A stretch of 64,000 nucleotides of DNA from contig NZ_QNRF01000014.1 in the NCBI RefSeq assembly GCF_003314975.1, positions 1 through 64,000 on the forward strand. Reading direction: 5' to 3'. The DNA is from Marinomonas aquiplantarum. GTDB lineage: Bacteria > Pseudomonadota > Gammaproteobacteria > Pseudomonadales > Marinomonadaceae. Below are positions 1 through 8,985 of this stretch, in pieces. The notes under the pieces are model-generated. The model was given only the letters and a program-made list of their open reading frames with translations. It was not told the DNA's origin and searched no databases. The position numbers and the translations under genes were made by a program. Numbering within the stretch: position 1 is the first letter of the stretch; every line of letters starts with the position of its first letter.

Positions 1-3000
1 GATCTAGTTGCGGAAGCAGGCACGGTGACGGTCAACAACATCACTGAAGATGACGTAATCAACGCCGCTGAATCTGCTCAAACCATCGCGGTAACAGGTA
101 CGGCAACTGGTGGCGATATCGCAGAAGGCGATACGGTTACTCTGGTCATCAACGATACCGAATACACCACAACAGTTGGTGCAGATGGCACTTGGACCGT
201 TGATGTGGCCGGTTCTGATCTTGCTGAGGATACGGTTTTTGATGCTGTGGTAGCGTCATCCGACACGGCTGGTAATACAGTAGATAGTAAGGCGACATCA
301 ACACATTCTGTTGATTTGACATCTAATGCAAGTATTGATGTTGATGTAATCACAGGCGACAAGGTCATTAGTGCAGCGGAAGCAGAAGAAGGAAACTATG
401 TTTCCATTACTGGTTGGGTTGGTGGTGACGCACAACCTGGCGATACTGTGACAATTGAGCTTGAAGGAAATGTCATTGGAACGGCTCAGGTAAGTTCTGA
501 ACAAGATTCGAGTGGTAGATATTTATACAGTGTTGAAGTACTTGGTTCTGATCTTGCGAATACAAGTCTTGCAAATCCATACATTACCGCCAAAGTATCG
601 GGAACTGATGAGGCTGGAAATGCGTTTGTTGCTTCTAGTACTGAGATCTACAAAGTCGATCTGGTCGCAGATATTGATGCTTTTGTTCAGGATGAAAGCG
701 GCGATATGGTCATTAATCTTGATGAGCAAGGTAATGTAACCGTCGGTGGTTGGATTGAATTAGGTGGTGATGTGCAATCTATTACCATTACGGACGAAGA
801 GGGTAATAGCGTCACTATTACTGAGGGGATCACTATTGAAGACGATGGCGGCTATGGCTATTTTGAAATTGGAGCGGATGTCTCTAGTTTACTTGATGGT
901 GAATTAAGCGTTGTCGTAAATGCTTCAGATGCAGCCGGTAATACAGTTCAGTCTGAAGTGATGAGCATTGAGAAAGATACTTCTGCTGAGTCCGGTGAAG
1001 TAACCGTTAATGCAATTACGTCAGATGACATTATCAACATAACAGAAAGTGAGCAGACGGTAACTGTGTCTGGTAGTGCTTCTGGTGGTGATATTTCAGC
1101 CGGTGATATTGTCACCATGACCATTAATGGCACTGAATACTCAACCAATGTTCAGGCAGATGGTACTTGGTCCGTTGACGTTGCTGGTACTGACCTTGCA
1201 GCTGATACTGAATTTGATGTGGTAGTTTCTTCTACTGACAGAGCAGGAAATGAAGTTAAGTCTACAGTAAGTTCAACACACACAACTGACTTAAATATCG
1301 CTACACCATCTATTAGCTTCGAAAGTACGGGTGACGATGATGTTTATAATGCCGATGAAGTTGGAGATGACGGAACGGTAACGGCGACGATTTCAGTGTC
1401 TGGTTCTGAAGTAGGTGACAAAGTTACCTATCAGGTAAACAATAATACGGCTGTTACCATCACTTTGACGGCCGCCCTTATTGAAAGTGGTATTGCGGTT
1501 GAAGTGGCGCCAGAAGATAGCATTACTGTGAGTCTCTCTGATGATGCGGGTAACCGTTCAGTTGAAGTCAGTGGTACTGCGCCAGCAGGGGATCTAGAAG
1601 CAGAATCGGGAACCGTTACGGTTAACCCAATCACCTCTGATGATCACATTGATGGTACGGAATTGTATGACACTGTGACTATTTCAGGTCAAGCTTCAGG
1701 TGGTGATATTACTGTGGGTGACCAAGTCAAGATGGTCATTAATGGTACGGAATACACAACGACCGTTAATGACGACGGCTCTTGGTCGGTGAATGTTGCT
1801 GCCAGTGAATTAGCCGAAGATACTGAGTTTGATGTTGTGGTTAATTCCAGTGATGCCGCAGGCAACACAGTAGAAAGTCGAGGTACTTCAACTCACACCG
1901 TTGACCTTTCAGCAGAAGTGACCTTGTCAGCTGGTGAAGGTCAGCAGGTTGTGTTAACGGATTTACCAGAAGGCTTCGCTTTCCCTGAAGGAGTAACAGA
2001 AGTTACTACCGACTTTGGTGCCACTATTAGTTTGGTTGAAGGTGAGTATCTATACCAAGCGCCAGTCCGAGATCACAGTGACTCTCAGGGCGATCAAGAT
2101 AGCGTCACAGTGACGCTAGAAGATGGTCGTAGTTTTACCGTCAATATTGATGTAGAAGATTCTGCACCAGTGGCGATTGATGATGAAGCAGACATCTTGG
2201 TTCGTCGTGAGACCTTTGAAGTGTCAAATGTTGAAGCTAATTGGGTGAGTTCTTCAGGTGGTAATAACATCAAGAAATTTGATGGTACATCATCAAACGG
2301 TGGAACCGATAATGATGATGGTAGAGATCAAATTCGCTGGGGTGAATCCCCAGATGATCATGGACGACAGTCAGGCTACGGTTTTATTGATAATGACTCT
2401 GAATTAGACGGTAAATTCGAGCTAAATGAAGACATCATTATAGGAACATTCACTCACTACAATTACCCAGTTTATTCTGGCGGGGCAATTGATGCAGCTT
2501 CAATGGAAATTGATTTCTCTGTGACAGACAACTCAGGTGTTTCTGAGCCTGTGAAATTGACGGTGAATTTCTCTCACAATGAAACCACAAACATTGATGG
2601 TGATGCTGAAGCTTCTCGTGACATTGTCACAGTGGAAAATACCTTTGTTACCTTTGAGTGGGAAGGCGAAATCTACACCTTACAAGTGGTTGGGTTCCGT
2701 GAAGTGGGCAACCCTGATGGTGAAGTAGTTACCTCTATCCATACTTATGAGAATGCATCCACTAGCTATGAGCTTGTGGTTCGAGTTGTTGAAGGGGAGG
2801 GCTATAGCCTGCCTGAAACAACTGGTAATGTATTGGATGACAATGGTCTAGGCGCTGATGAGTTAAGTGAAGATGGTGCTATCAGTGTCACTAATGTGGC
2901 ATCTGGTGACTCAGTCAATAATTCAGATGCAAGTGCAGGCCAATCAGTGAAAGGAACATATGGCAACTTGATCCTTAATGCTGATGGTTCTTATGTCTAT

Positions 3001-3924
3001 CAGGCAACAGCAAGTGTTTCTACCATACCAGACGGTGCTACTGATTCTTTCACCTATATGATTCAAGATGAAGATGGCAGCTCATCTACAGCTACCTTGA
3101 GTATTAATGTTGCAGCAGAAGCTCCTAGAGAAGATCCAACTTTCTTTGAGAATGTTTCCGCTAATTTGGACTCTGATCTTCAGTGGTTCGAGACAAATAC
3201 GGGCGATGAAAGAACAAAATATAGTGATGGTTCTTCGGATTACAGGGATCATAGGGATGATCTTCATATTACAGGTACTTCTAATAATGATCGCATTATT
3301 GGTGGCCGTGGTGATGATCATATTGAGGGGGGCAACGCCCAAGATATTTTATATGGTTATGAAGGCTCTGATTGGCTTGAGGGTGGAGAAGGTGATGACA
3401 CATTGTATGCTGATGGTCGTCGTGCTAGAGACCAAGATGCTGAGGATTCAAACCGTGTAGACGGTGGTGCGGGTCAAGACACCCTTTACGGTAGTATCGG
3501 TGATGATTTCCTCTTAGGCGGCTCTGGCGATGATAATCTTTATGGCTTTGATGGCGATGATGTTCTTATCGGCGGTCAAGGTCAAGATACCATGACTGGT
3601 GGTGATGGACGTGATTTGTTTATCCTAACGGATTACTCGCAGGGTGTTGATACTATTACTGACTTTAATGCTTCAGATGATGCTTTGGACATTTCCGAAT
3701 TGTTGGATGTGCCAAGTTCAGCAGCAGAAGAAGAAATTCAGGCTTACCTAAATGAAAACCTAACGTTAACAACGAATCAGGATGGTTCAGGCAAGTTGGA
3801 AGTCGCTGACAGTGACAATGCCAATCATACTGTTGCCAATTTTGGCTCGGATTCTCAGTTGGGAAGTGGCAGTATTACCGTCATCTTTAATGATAAGGAA
3901 TACGACATTAATATCGACGGTTAA
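1..3924 (+). CDS. Large RTX/Ig-like adhesin, 3' part (5' end outside window)
   Basis: The reading frame is open from base 1, so this is the C-terminal part (about 1307 residues) of a longer repeat protein. The first codons read DLVAEAGTVTVN, matching the internal repeat junction near 1590-1625, so no start lies here. Three closely related Ig-like units (about 25-318, 1000-1293, 1608-1910) alternate with diverged beta-sandwich units. A VCBS-type domain follows near 2818-3115, then glycine/aspartate nonapeptide RTX repeats of the GGxGxD type near 3265-3640, which would bind calcium. The tail (VDTITDFNASDDALDISELL, then a Gly/Ser/Asp-rich end) resembles type I secretion target domains of large adhesins. 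It is acidic and has no cysteines in the part seen. Role inferred: a cell-surface or biofilm adhesin exported by a type I system encoded elsewhere. Exact ligand unknown. Confidence 0.9.
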   Translation, partial: DLVAEAGTVTVNNITEDDVINAAESAQTIAVTGTATGGDIAEGDTVTLVINDTEYTTTVGADGTWTVDVAGSDLAEDTVFDAVVASSDTAGNTVDSKATSTHSVDLTSNASIDVDVITGDKVISAAEAEEGNYVSITGWVGGDAQPGDTVTIELEGNVIGTAQVSSEQDSSGRYLYSVEVLGSDLANTSLANPYITAKVSGTDEAGNAFVASSTEIYKVDLVADIDAFVQDESGDMVINLDEQGNVTVGGWIELGGDVQSITITDEEGNSVTITEGITIEDDGGYGYFEIGADVSSLLDGELSVVVNASDAAGNTVQSEVMSIEKDTSAESGEVTVNAITSDDIINITESEQTVTVSGSASGGDISAGDIVTMTINGTEYSTNVQADGTWSVDVAGTDLAADTEFDVVVSSTDRAGNEVKSTVSSTHTTDLNIATPSISFESTGDDDVYNADEVGDDGTVTATISVSGSEVGDKVTYQVNNNTAVTITLTAALIESGIAVEVAPEDSITVSLSDDAGNRSVEVSGTAPAGDLEAESGTVTVNPITSDDHIDGTELYDTVTISGQASGGDITVGDQVKMVINGTEYTTTVNDDGSWSVNVAASELAEDTEFDVVVNSSDAAGNTVESRGTSTHTVDLSAEVTLSAGEGQQVVLTDLPEGFAFPEGVTEVTTDFGATISLVEGEYLYQAPVRDHSDSQGDQDSVTVTLEDGRSFTVNIDVEDSAPVAIDDEADILVRRETFEVSNVEANWVSSSGGNNIKKFDGTSSNGGTDNDDGRDQIRWGESPDDHGRQSGYGFIDNDSELDGKFELNEDIIIGTFTHYNYPVYSGGAIDAASMEIDFSVTDNSGVSEPVKLTVNFSHNETTNIDGDAEASRDIVTVENTFVTFEWEGEIYTLQVVGFREVGNPDGEVVTSIHTYENASTSYELVVRVVEGEGYSLPETTGNVLDDNGLGADELSEDGAISVTNVASGDSVNNSDASAGQSVKGTYGNLILNADGSYVYQATASVSTIPDGATDSFTYMIQDEDGSSSTATLSINVAAEAPREDPTFFENVSANLDSDLQWFETNTGDERTKYSDGSSDYRDHRDDLHITGTSNNDRIIGGRGDDHIEGGNAQDILYGYEGSDWLEGGEGDDTLYADGRRARDQDAEDSNRVDGGAGQDTLYGSIGDDFLLGGSGDDNLYGFDGDDVLIGGQGQDTMTGGDGRDLFILTDYSQGVDTITDFNASDDALDISELLDVPSSAAEEEIQAYLNENLTLTTNQDGSGKLEVADSDNANHTVANFGSDSQLGSGSITVIFNDKEYDINIDG

Positions 3925-3943
3925 TAGTGGACAGTCAGAAAGC

Positions 3944-3972
3944 AAAAAGCCGAGTTTAATACTCGGCTTTTT
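3944..3972 (+). terminator. Rho-independent terminator after the adhesin gene
   Basis: A 12-bp stem (AAAAAGCCGAGT with ACTCGGCTTTTT) encloses a 5-base loop TTAAT and ends in a T run, 20 bases after the adhesin stop. The A-rich left arm means it may also stop transcripts from the msrA side. Confidence 0.9.
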
Positions 3973-4001
3973 TCGTTTCAGATGAGTGTTATTTTATGCG
4001 T

Positions 4002-4661
4002 TTAAACACTCAGTCCAATAGGGCAGCTAACGCCTGTACCGTTTAGACCACAATAGCCATTTGGGTTCTTGTGAAGATACTGTTGATGGTATTCTTCTGC
4101 CAAATAATAGGTTTTGAGTGGCTCGATTTCTGTGGTGATCATACCATGACCATTTTGGATAAGTGCTTTTTGGAATGCGTCTTTGCTTTGCTCTGCAATG
4201 GCTAAATCAGAGTCTTTTGTAGTGTAAATAACCGAGCGATATTGGCTGCCAATATCATTGCCTTGTCGCATGCCTTGTGTCGGGTCATGGTTTTCCCAAA
4301 AGGTTTTTAGAATGGTGTCTAAGTTGGTTTGTCTGGTGTCGTAAATCACTTGAACAACTTCGCTGTGACCTGTTTGCCCAGTACAAACTTCTTCATAGGT
4401 TGGATTTTTCGTGTACCCGCCAGCATAACCAACAGAAGTGACAAGAACGCCAGGAATATTCCATAACTTTCTTTCCGCACCCCAGAAACATCCCATACCA
4501 AGAATGACTTCCGCTTCGTATGTATTTTTTTTGCGGAGAAAACTTTCACCGTTAACTGCATGAATGCCAGTAACTTGAATAGGGGTGTCTCGACCCGGAA
4601 GCGCATCGGCTGCGTTGGGAATGGAGGATTTTTTTAATATCTCTTCAGTTGAACTTGTCAT
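4002..4661 (-). CDS. msrA: Peptide-methionine (S)-S-oxide reductase MsrA
   Basis: 219 residues. It reduces methionine-S-sulfoxide in proteins and free methionine in the cytoplasm, using thioredoxin for recycling. The family hallmark GCFWG is present with the catalytic cysteine at about residue 58, and further cysteines near the C terminus (GYCGLNG...SCPIG) fit resolving residues. The N-terminal 45 residues before the core match the longer E. coli-type MsrA. The start is supported by AAGGA seven bases upstream. It is transcribed towards the adhesin gene and away from the tRNA cluster, apparently as a single-gene unit. Confidence 0.95.
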   Translation of the reverse strand: MTSSTEEILKKSSIPNAADALPGRDTPIQVTGIHAVNGESFLRKKNTYEAEVILGMGCFWGAERKLWNIPGVLVTSVGYAGGYTKNPTYEEVCTGQTGHSEVVQVIYDTRQTNLDTILKTFWENHDPTQGMRQGNDIGSQYRSVIYTTKDSDLAIAEQSKDAFQKALIQNGHGMITTEIEPLKTYYLAEEYHQQYLHKNPNGYCGLNGTGVSCPIGLSV

Positions 4662-4804
4662 ATAGGATTCCTTACTAAATCAATTTTGGAATACTTTGAC
4701 AGACCCACACTCCTGTCTTCAAGTTTTTTCTTGAAAGTCTATGAGGTAAAATGTGCTTAAAGTTTGCAAATTATCTCTTATTCAACATTATCTGAAATAG
4801 AGTG

Positions 4805-4832
4805 TTGACTCTGTATTTAATCTACCTATAAT
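4805..4832 (+). promoter_or_regulatory. Sigma70 promoter of the initiator tRNA cluster
   Basis: TTGACT (4805-4810) and a perfect TATAAT (4827-4832) are separated by 16 bases. Transcription would start near 4839, about eight bases before the first tRNA. The bases after the -10 box (ACGCACC) are GC-rich, like the discriminators of stable-RNA promoters under stringent control; that regulation is inferred. Confidence 0.85.
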
Positions 4833-4846
4833 ACGCACCTCGTTGT

Positions 4847-4923
<77 letters not shown>

Positions 4924-4968
4924 GCAACGAAACTGAAATTGTTAGTGATAGTAGATAAATTAATTTGT

Positions 4969-5045
<77 letters not shown>

Positions 5046-5111
5046 GTTTGGTTATTTTCAAGTTAGTTGGTTCACTAAGAAAGTTGTTAACTATATTAAT
5101 AGTTTATTTGT

Positions 5112-5188
<77 letters not shown>

Positions 5189-5315
5189 TTTCAGAAAATT
5201 CGTTGGTTTTCATTATAGTTGAAAAGTGGTTTATGCAACCAAATAGCATTAATTTTTTGGTGATATGATCTCACTTTAGTTTCTGCATATAGACTATTCA
5301 AATAGTTTAATCTGT

Positions 5316-5392
<77 letters not shown>

Positions 5393-5519
5393 TTTCAGAA
5401 AAGTCGTTGGTTTTCATTATAGTTGAAAAGTGGTTCATGCAACCAAATAGCATTAATTTTTTGGTGATATGATCTCTCTTTAGTTTCTGCATATAGACTA
5501 TTCAAGTAGTTTAATCTGT

Positions 5520-5596
<77 letters not shown>

Positions 5597-5892
5597 TTTC
5601 AATTCTCTCTTTTTTTGAAGACAATAGTCGCTTTTGTTCAAAAAGTAACTCTGCCTCTATTAGCGTTATTCAGCCCCAATTTAATCCTTCAGCCATTTAA
5701 TGAACGTTTATATATTGCTTTCATCATAAGCTGTTTCAGTCGTAACTCATTATTACTCTTTACTAGGTGATTTAGCGGATTTTTTCATCGAAGTGCAGAA
5801 TAATCAAAGGGCAGAAGCGTGAATGAGTCGGTAAATTCACCCGGCGAATGATATGTCACTCGCCGAGTAAGGTTAATGTGAAGGGGTTATGC
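5597..5892. other. Intergenic region between the tRNA array and tpa, with one hairpin
   Basis: No gene is supported in these 296 bases. At 5842-5865 a 10-bp stem (CGGCGAATGA / TCACTCGCCG, one G-T pair) with a 4-base loop lies 27 bases beyond the stop of the leftward tpa gene. It lacks a T run on either strand, so it may be a weak terminator or a 3'-end stabiliser rather than a classic intrinsic terminator. Confidence 0.5.
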
Positions 5893-7281
5893 TTACGTTA
5901 AATCAACCGTTAGATCAGCAAAAGCTTGGTCGAGTGTTGTTAAAATTTGCTGAATTTGAGCTTCAGTGACACATAAAGCTGGGCTCATGTTCAAAATATT
6001 ATTGAATTCGGCAAAGCTACGATTGGTTCGTCCGATTAGTAACCCTGCTTGTTTGCATTTAGCAAAAATTCTGATAGCTACGGATTCGTCAACGGGTTGT
6101 TTGCTTGTTTGATCGGTGACCAGTTCGATGCCCACTAGTAAGCCTTTGCCTCGCACATCACCGATAATGGGGTATTTTGATTTAAGGACAGCTAAACCCT
6201 GTAATAAAATCTCGCCCATTTTAGCGGAGTTATCGATTAAATTTTCCTTTTCAATGATATTCATATTGGCTATGGCCGCTGCTGGGCCAGCTAAGCAACC
6301 ACCATATGTTGAGATGTCTCTAAAATACCCCAGTTTATCTGTGTTGTCGGACTCTTGAAGGTCTTTATAAACGGCTTCTGTTGTCACAGTGCATGAAATA
6401 GCCGCGTAACCTGAAGCAACACCTTTGGCCATGGTGACTATGTCTGGCTGGATATCGTAATGTTGGTATCCGAACCATTTCCCTGTTCTGCCCAGTCCAC
6501 ATACGACTTCATCTAGGATCAAAAGAACATTGTGTTTTTTACAGATCTGCTCAACCGCTTTTAAATAGCCTTCAGGAGGGGTAATGATGCCTCCACCGGC
6601 CGTAATAGGTTCAATAATGACGGCGCCTACCGTGTCAGGACCTTCCTGTAGAATGACGTCTTCCATTAATTTTGCTGCTTTTAGACCATAATCTGTACTG
6701 TCTTCAAATTGACTACGATATTCAAAGCAGTGAGGAAACTCGACAAAATCTGGCACAAAAGGACCGAATTGATCTCGTCTTTGTGATTGTCCGGTAGCGC
6801 TCAAGGCGGCAATGGTGGTGCCATGATAATCTCGTTCTCTGTAGAGAATTTTACTTTTTTTACCTGCGTACTTTTTGTGTGAAATTTGTCTCACCATTTT
6901 GAAGGCTTTTTCGTTGGCTTCTGAACCAGAGCTTGAATAAAAAACACGATTCATACCGGGCATTTTATCGATTAAGTGATTCGCAAATACAGCTGCAGGT
7001 TTATTACCCATGGCGCTGGCGAAGAAATTCAATTCAAGCAATTGTTCACTAATGGCATCGACGATTTCTTTGCGGCCATATCCAGTGTTGGTAACCCAAA
7101 CACCGCCTGCTGAGGCATCTAAGTATTGATTGCCATCGATATCCCACAAATCGAGACCTTGGCCTTTTACAAAAACAGGTAAGCCATTGTCAGCGGCGCT
7201 ACCCGGTGTTAAATGGTGCCACACATGATCTTTATCAAAAGCTTTGATTTCATGGTTGGAGTATTCATTAATTAAAGACAT
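5893..7281 (-). CDS. tpa: Class III PLP aminotransferase, probable taurine:pyruvate aminotransferase
   Basis: 462 residues of the omega-amino-acid transaminase family. The PLP-binding aspartate is in LILDEVV (about residue 257) and the Schiff-base lysine in TMAKG (about residue 286). The start ATG at 7281 is preferred over an in-frame codon at 7329 because GAGGA stands just upstream and the longer form would overlap the preceding gene. The predicted reaction moves the amino group of taurine to pyruvate, giving sulfoacetaldehyde and L-alanine. Substrate is inferred mainly from context: it is the last gene after isfE and isfD, opposite tauABC. On sequence alone it could be another omega-amine:pyruvate transaminase, for example for beta-alanine. 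Confidence 0.82.
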   Translation of the reverse strand: MSLINEYSNHEIKAFDKDHVWHHLTPGSAADNGLPVFVKGQGLDLWDIDGNQYLDASAGGVWVTNTGYGRKEIVDAISEQLLELNFFASAMGNKPAAVFANHLIDKMPGMNRVFYSSSGSEANEKAFKMVRQISHKKYAGKKSKILYRERDYHGTTIAALSATGQSQRRDQFGPFVPDFVEFPHCFEYRSQFEDSTDYGLKAAKLMEDVILQEGPDTVGAVIIEPITAGGGIITPPEGYLKAVEQICKKHNVLLILDEVVCGLGRTGKWFGYQHYDIQPDIVTMAKGVASGYAAISCTVTTEAVYKDLQESDNTDKLGYFRDISTYGGCLAGPAAAIANMNIIEKENLIDNSAKMGEILLQGLAVLKSKYPIIGDVRGKGLLVGIELVTDQTSKQPVDESVAIRIFAKCKQAGLLIGRTNRSFAEFNNILNMSPALCVTEAQIQQILTTLDQAFADLTVDLT

Positions 7282-7309
7282 ATGTTGTTCCTCAGCATAA
7301 AAAAGGTGA

Positions 7310-8068
7310 TTAATGACGGTGTACTGCAAAAGGTGACCAGCTTTGGCTTACTGGCATGATTTCCAACTGATTGATGTTTAGATGAGCTGGGAGTTGAGCA
7401 ATCCAAAGTAGCGTTTCCGCAATATCATCAGGTTGTATCGCGTCGGTGCCTTTATATAAGGCGTTATAGGCTTGTGTGTCTCCACCTGTTCTCACAAGGG
7501 TGAATTCACTTTCGGATAAGCCTGGTGCTAGGCAAGTCACCCGAACACCTGTGCCTGCAAGGTCACAACGCAACGCCAATGAAAATTGCTCGACAAAGGC
7601 CTTCGTTCCGCAATAAACATTGCCGCCGGGATAAGGCCATTGACCGGCAATGGAGCCAATGTTAATGATGCTGGCCGATTTACCTGTGCTAATGAGTTGT
7701 GGTAACAGCGCATGAGTAACACTGGTTAGGCCTTTGATATTGGTATCGATCATGGTGTGCCATTGAGTTAAATCGGATTCTTGTGCTGGCTCTGTACCAA
7801 GAGCTAATCCAGCATTATTAATAAGTAAGTGAATGGCCTGAAATTCGGATGGCAGAGAGTTAAAGGCCGTTTTAACTTGTTCGGTATCACAGACATCTAG
7901 TGTCATCGTGAGTATCTTGGTCTGTGATGATAAGGCCGCTTCGATTTGCTCGAGCCGGTCGCTTCTTCTTCCTGTGAGGATGAGATTCCAACCAGATTGA
8001 GCAAAGAGCTTGGCGGCTGCTAGGCCAAACCCAGAAGTGGCACCTGTAATAACGGCGGTTTTATTCAT
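7310..8068 (-). CDS. isfD: Short-chain dehydrogenase, probable sulfoacetaldehyde reductase
   Basis: 252 residues of the classical SDR family. The nucleotide motif TGATSGFG is at residues 8-15, NNAG at 84-87, and the catalytic Ser139, Tyr152 and Lys156 (YCGTK) are all present. Two arginines after the second strand (TGRR) favour NADPH. The start at 8068 follows AGGAGAG and removes seven residues from the longest frame. The stop lies 28 bases before tpa and the start 10 bases after isfE, so the three form an operon. In Chromohalobacter salexigens a homologous SDR next to the taurine genes reduces sulfoacetaldehyde to isethionate; the same role is inferred here. The family is broad, so context carries the assignment. 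Confidence 0.78.
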   Translation of the reverse strand: MNKTAVITGATSGFGLAAAKLFAQSGWNLILTGRRSDRLEQIEAALSSQTKILTMTLDVCDTEQVKTAFNSLPSEFQAIHLLINNAGLALGTEPAQESDLTQWHTMIDTNIKGLTSVTHALLPQLISTGKSASIINIGSIAGQWPYPGGNVYCGTKAFVEQFSLALRCDLAGTGVRVTCLAPGLSESEFTLVRTGGDTQAYNALYKGTDAIQPDDIAETLLWIAQLPAHLNINQLEIMPVSQSWSPFAVHRH

Positions 8069-8078
8069 ATCTCTCTCC

Positions 8079-8813
8079 TTAATGAACATTGTATAAGTTG
8101 AAATAAAGACTCAGTGCAGACAGAGAAATCAGCACTGGTAGGGCGATATGTCGAAACGATTTTGGGGGATTCCGATGGAATAACCATTGGCCGACTAGGA
8201 CGCCGACAAAAGCTGGCCCCAGTAAGATCAAAGTGGGCAGCCATAGTGAGATGTTAATAACCTTGTTTGCCACCATAAGAGCAACCGATGCTAAATCCGT
8301 TGCGCTGAGAAACAGTACGAGCGTGGCGCGTTGCACGTGGGCAACGTATGGGGTTAACAGTAAATAGCAAACCACAGGCAGACCACCAATAGAGGCGGCG
8401 GCAGTAAAACCACCAGAAATAGATCCAATCATTCGTGTGAGCCATTTATTCGGTGTTAGATGATTTGAATGCGGTTTTAATAACCAAATCGACATGGCTA
8501 ACACGCTTAAGCTGACACTCAATTTGAGGAGCTGATCTGGTACTTTAATTAAGATCACAAGACCAATAGGGATGCCAATAAAAGCGCCAATGCTCAATTG
8601 CTTTAACAAGTCGATATTTGCGTAACGCCAGGCTTTTCTGATTAAGCCAATTGAACAAATTAAATCCAATATTAAGATCACTGGCACACTCACTTTGGCT
8701 GGCCAAATAAAGCTTAATCCTGAGATCGCAATAGCGGCGAAGCCAAAACCGGTGTAACCGCGAATGATGGCGGCCATAAAGATCAGTAACATGGCGAATT
8801 CAAAATGAGGCAT
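8079..8813 (-). CDS. isfE: TauE/SafE-family membrane exporter, probable isethionate exporter
   Basis: 244 residues with seven or eight hydrophobic segments, no signal peptide and the glycine-rich N-terminal half typical of the TauE/SafE (DUF81) family (RGYTGFGFAAIAISG). GGAGA precedes the start. Members export sulfite, sulfoacetate or other organosulfonates across the inner membrane. As first gene of the isfE-isfD-tpa operon, its likely cargo is isethionate, the dead-end product when taurine is used only for nitrogen. Sulfite export is less likely because no sulfoacetaldehyde acetyltransferase (Xsc) gene is present nearby. Confidence 0.75.
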   Translation of the reverse strand: MPHFEFAMLLIFMAAIIRGYTGFGFAAIAISGLSFIWPAKVSVPVILILDLICSIGLIRKAWRYANIDLLKQLSIGAFIGIPIGLVILIKVPDQLLKLSVSLSVLAMSIWLLKPHSNHLTPNKWLTRMIGSISGGFTAAASIGGLPVVCYLLLTPYVAHVQRATLVLFLSATDLASVALMVANKVINISLWLPTLILLGPAFVGVLVGQWLFHRNPPKSFRHIALPVLISLSALSLYFNLYNVH

Positions 8814-8896
8814 TCAACTTGTCTCCGTTATCACTGGCCCGAAGTGATATGAAATATGGGCGCAGTGATACGGTATAGGGGAATCGAGATCAGCCT

Positions 8897-8928
8897 ATAG
8901 GTCCAGCTGAAAGGGAATATGGTGCCAG
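8897..8928 (-). promoter_or_regulatory. Candidate TauR operator upstream of isfE
   Basis: Read on the minus strand, two direct half-sites CTGGCACCAT (8919-8928) and CTGGACCTAT (8897-8906) are spaced 22 bases start to start. They match the CTGGAC-type direct repeats reported for TauR of Rhodobacter capsulatus. The same 22-base spacing occurs upstream of tauA. Confidence 0.65.
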
Positions 8929-8985
8929 CTAGGGAAGGCGAATAAGGTTACTGTCAGAGGTGTTTGAACTTTGTTTGTGTCTTCC

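Noticed and set aside
3107..3460. 117-codon frame inside the adhesin RTX region
   Set aside because: Out-of-frame shadow of the adhesin; low-complexity composition and no ribosome site or family motif.
8079..8813. Sulfite exporter role for the TauE-family protein
   Set aside because: Sulfite would arise through Xsc, which is absent; the neighbouring reductase points to isethionate instead.
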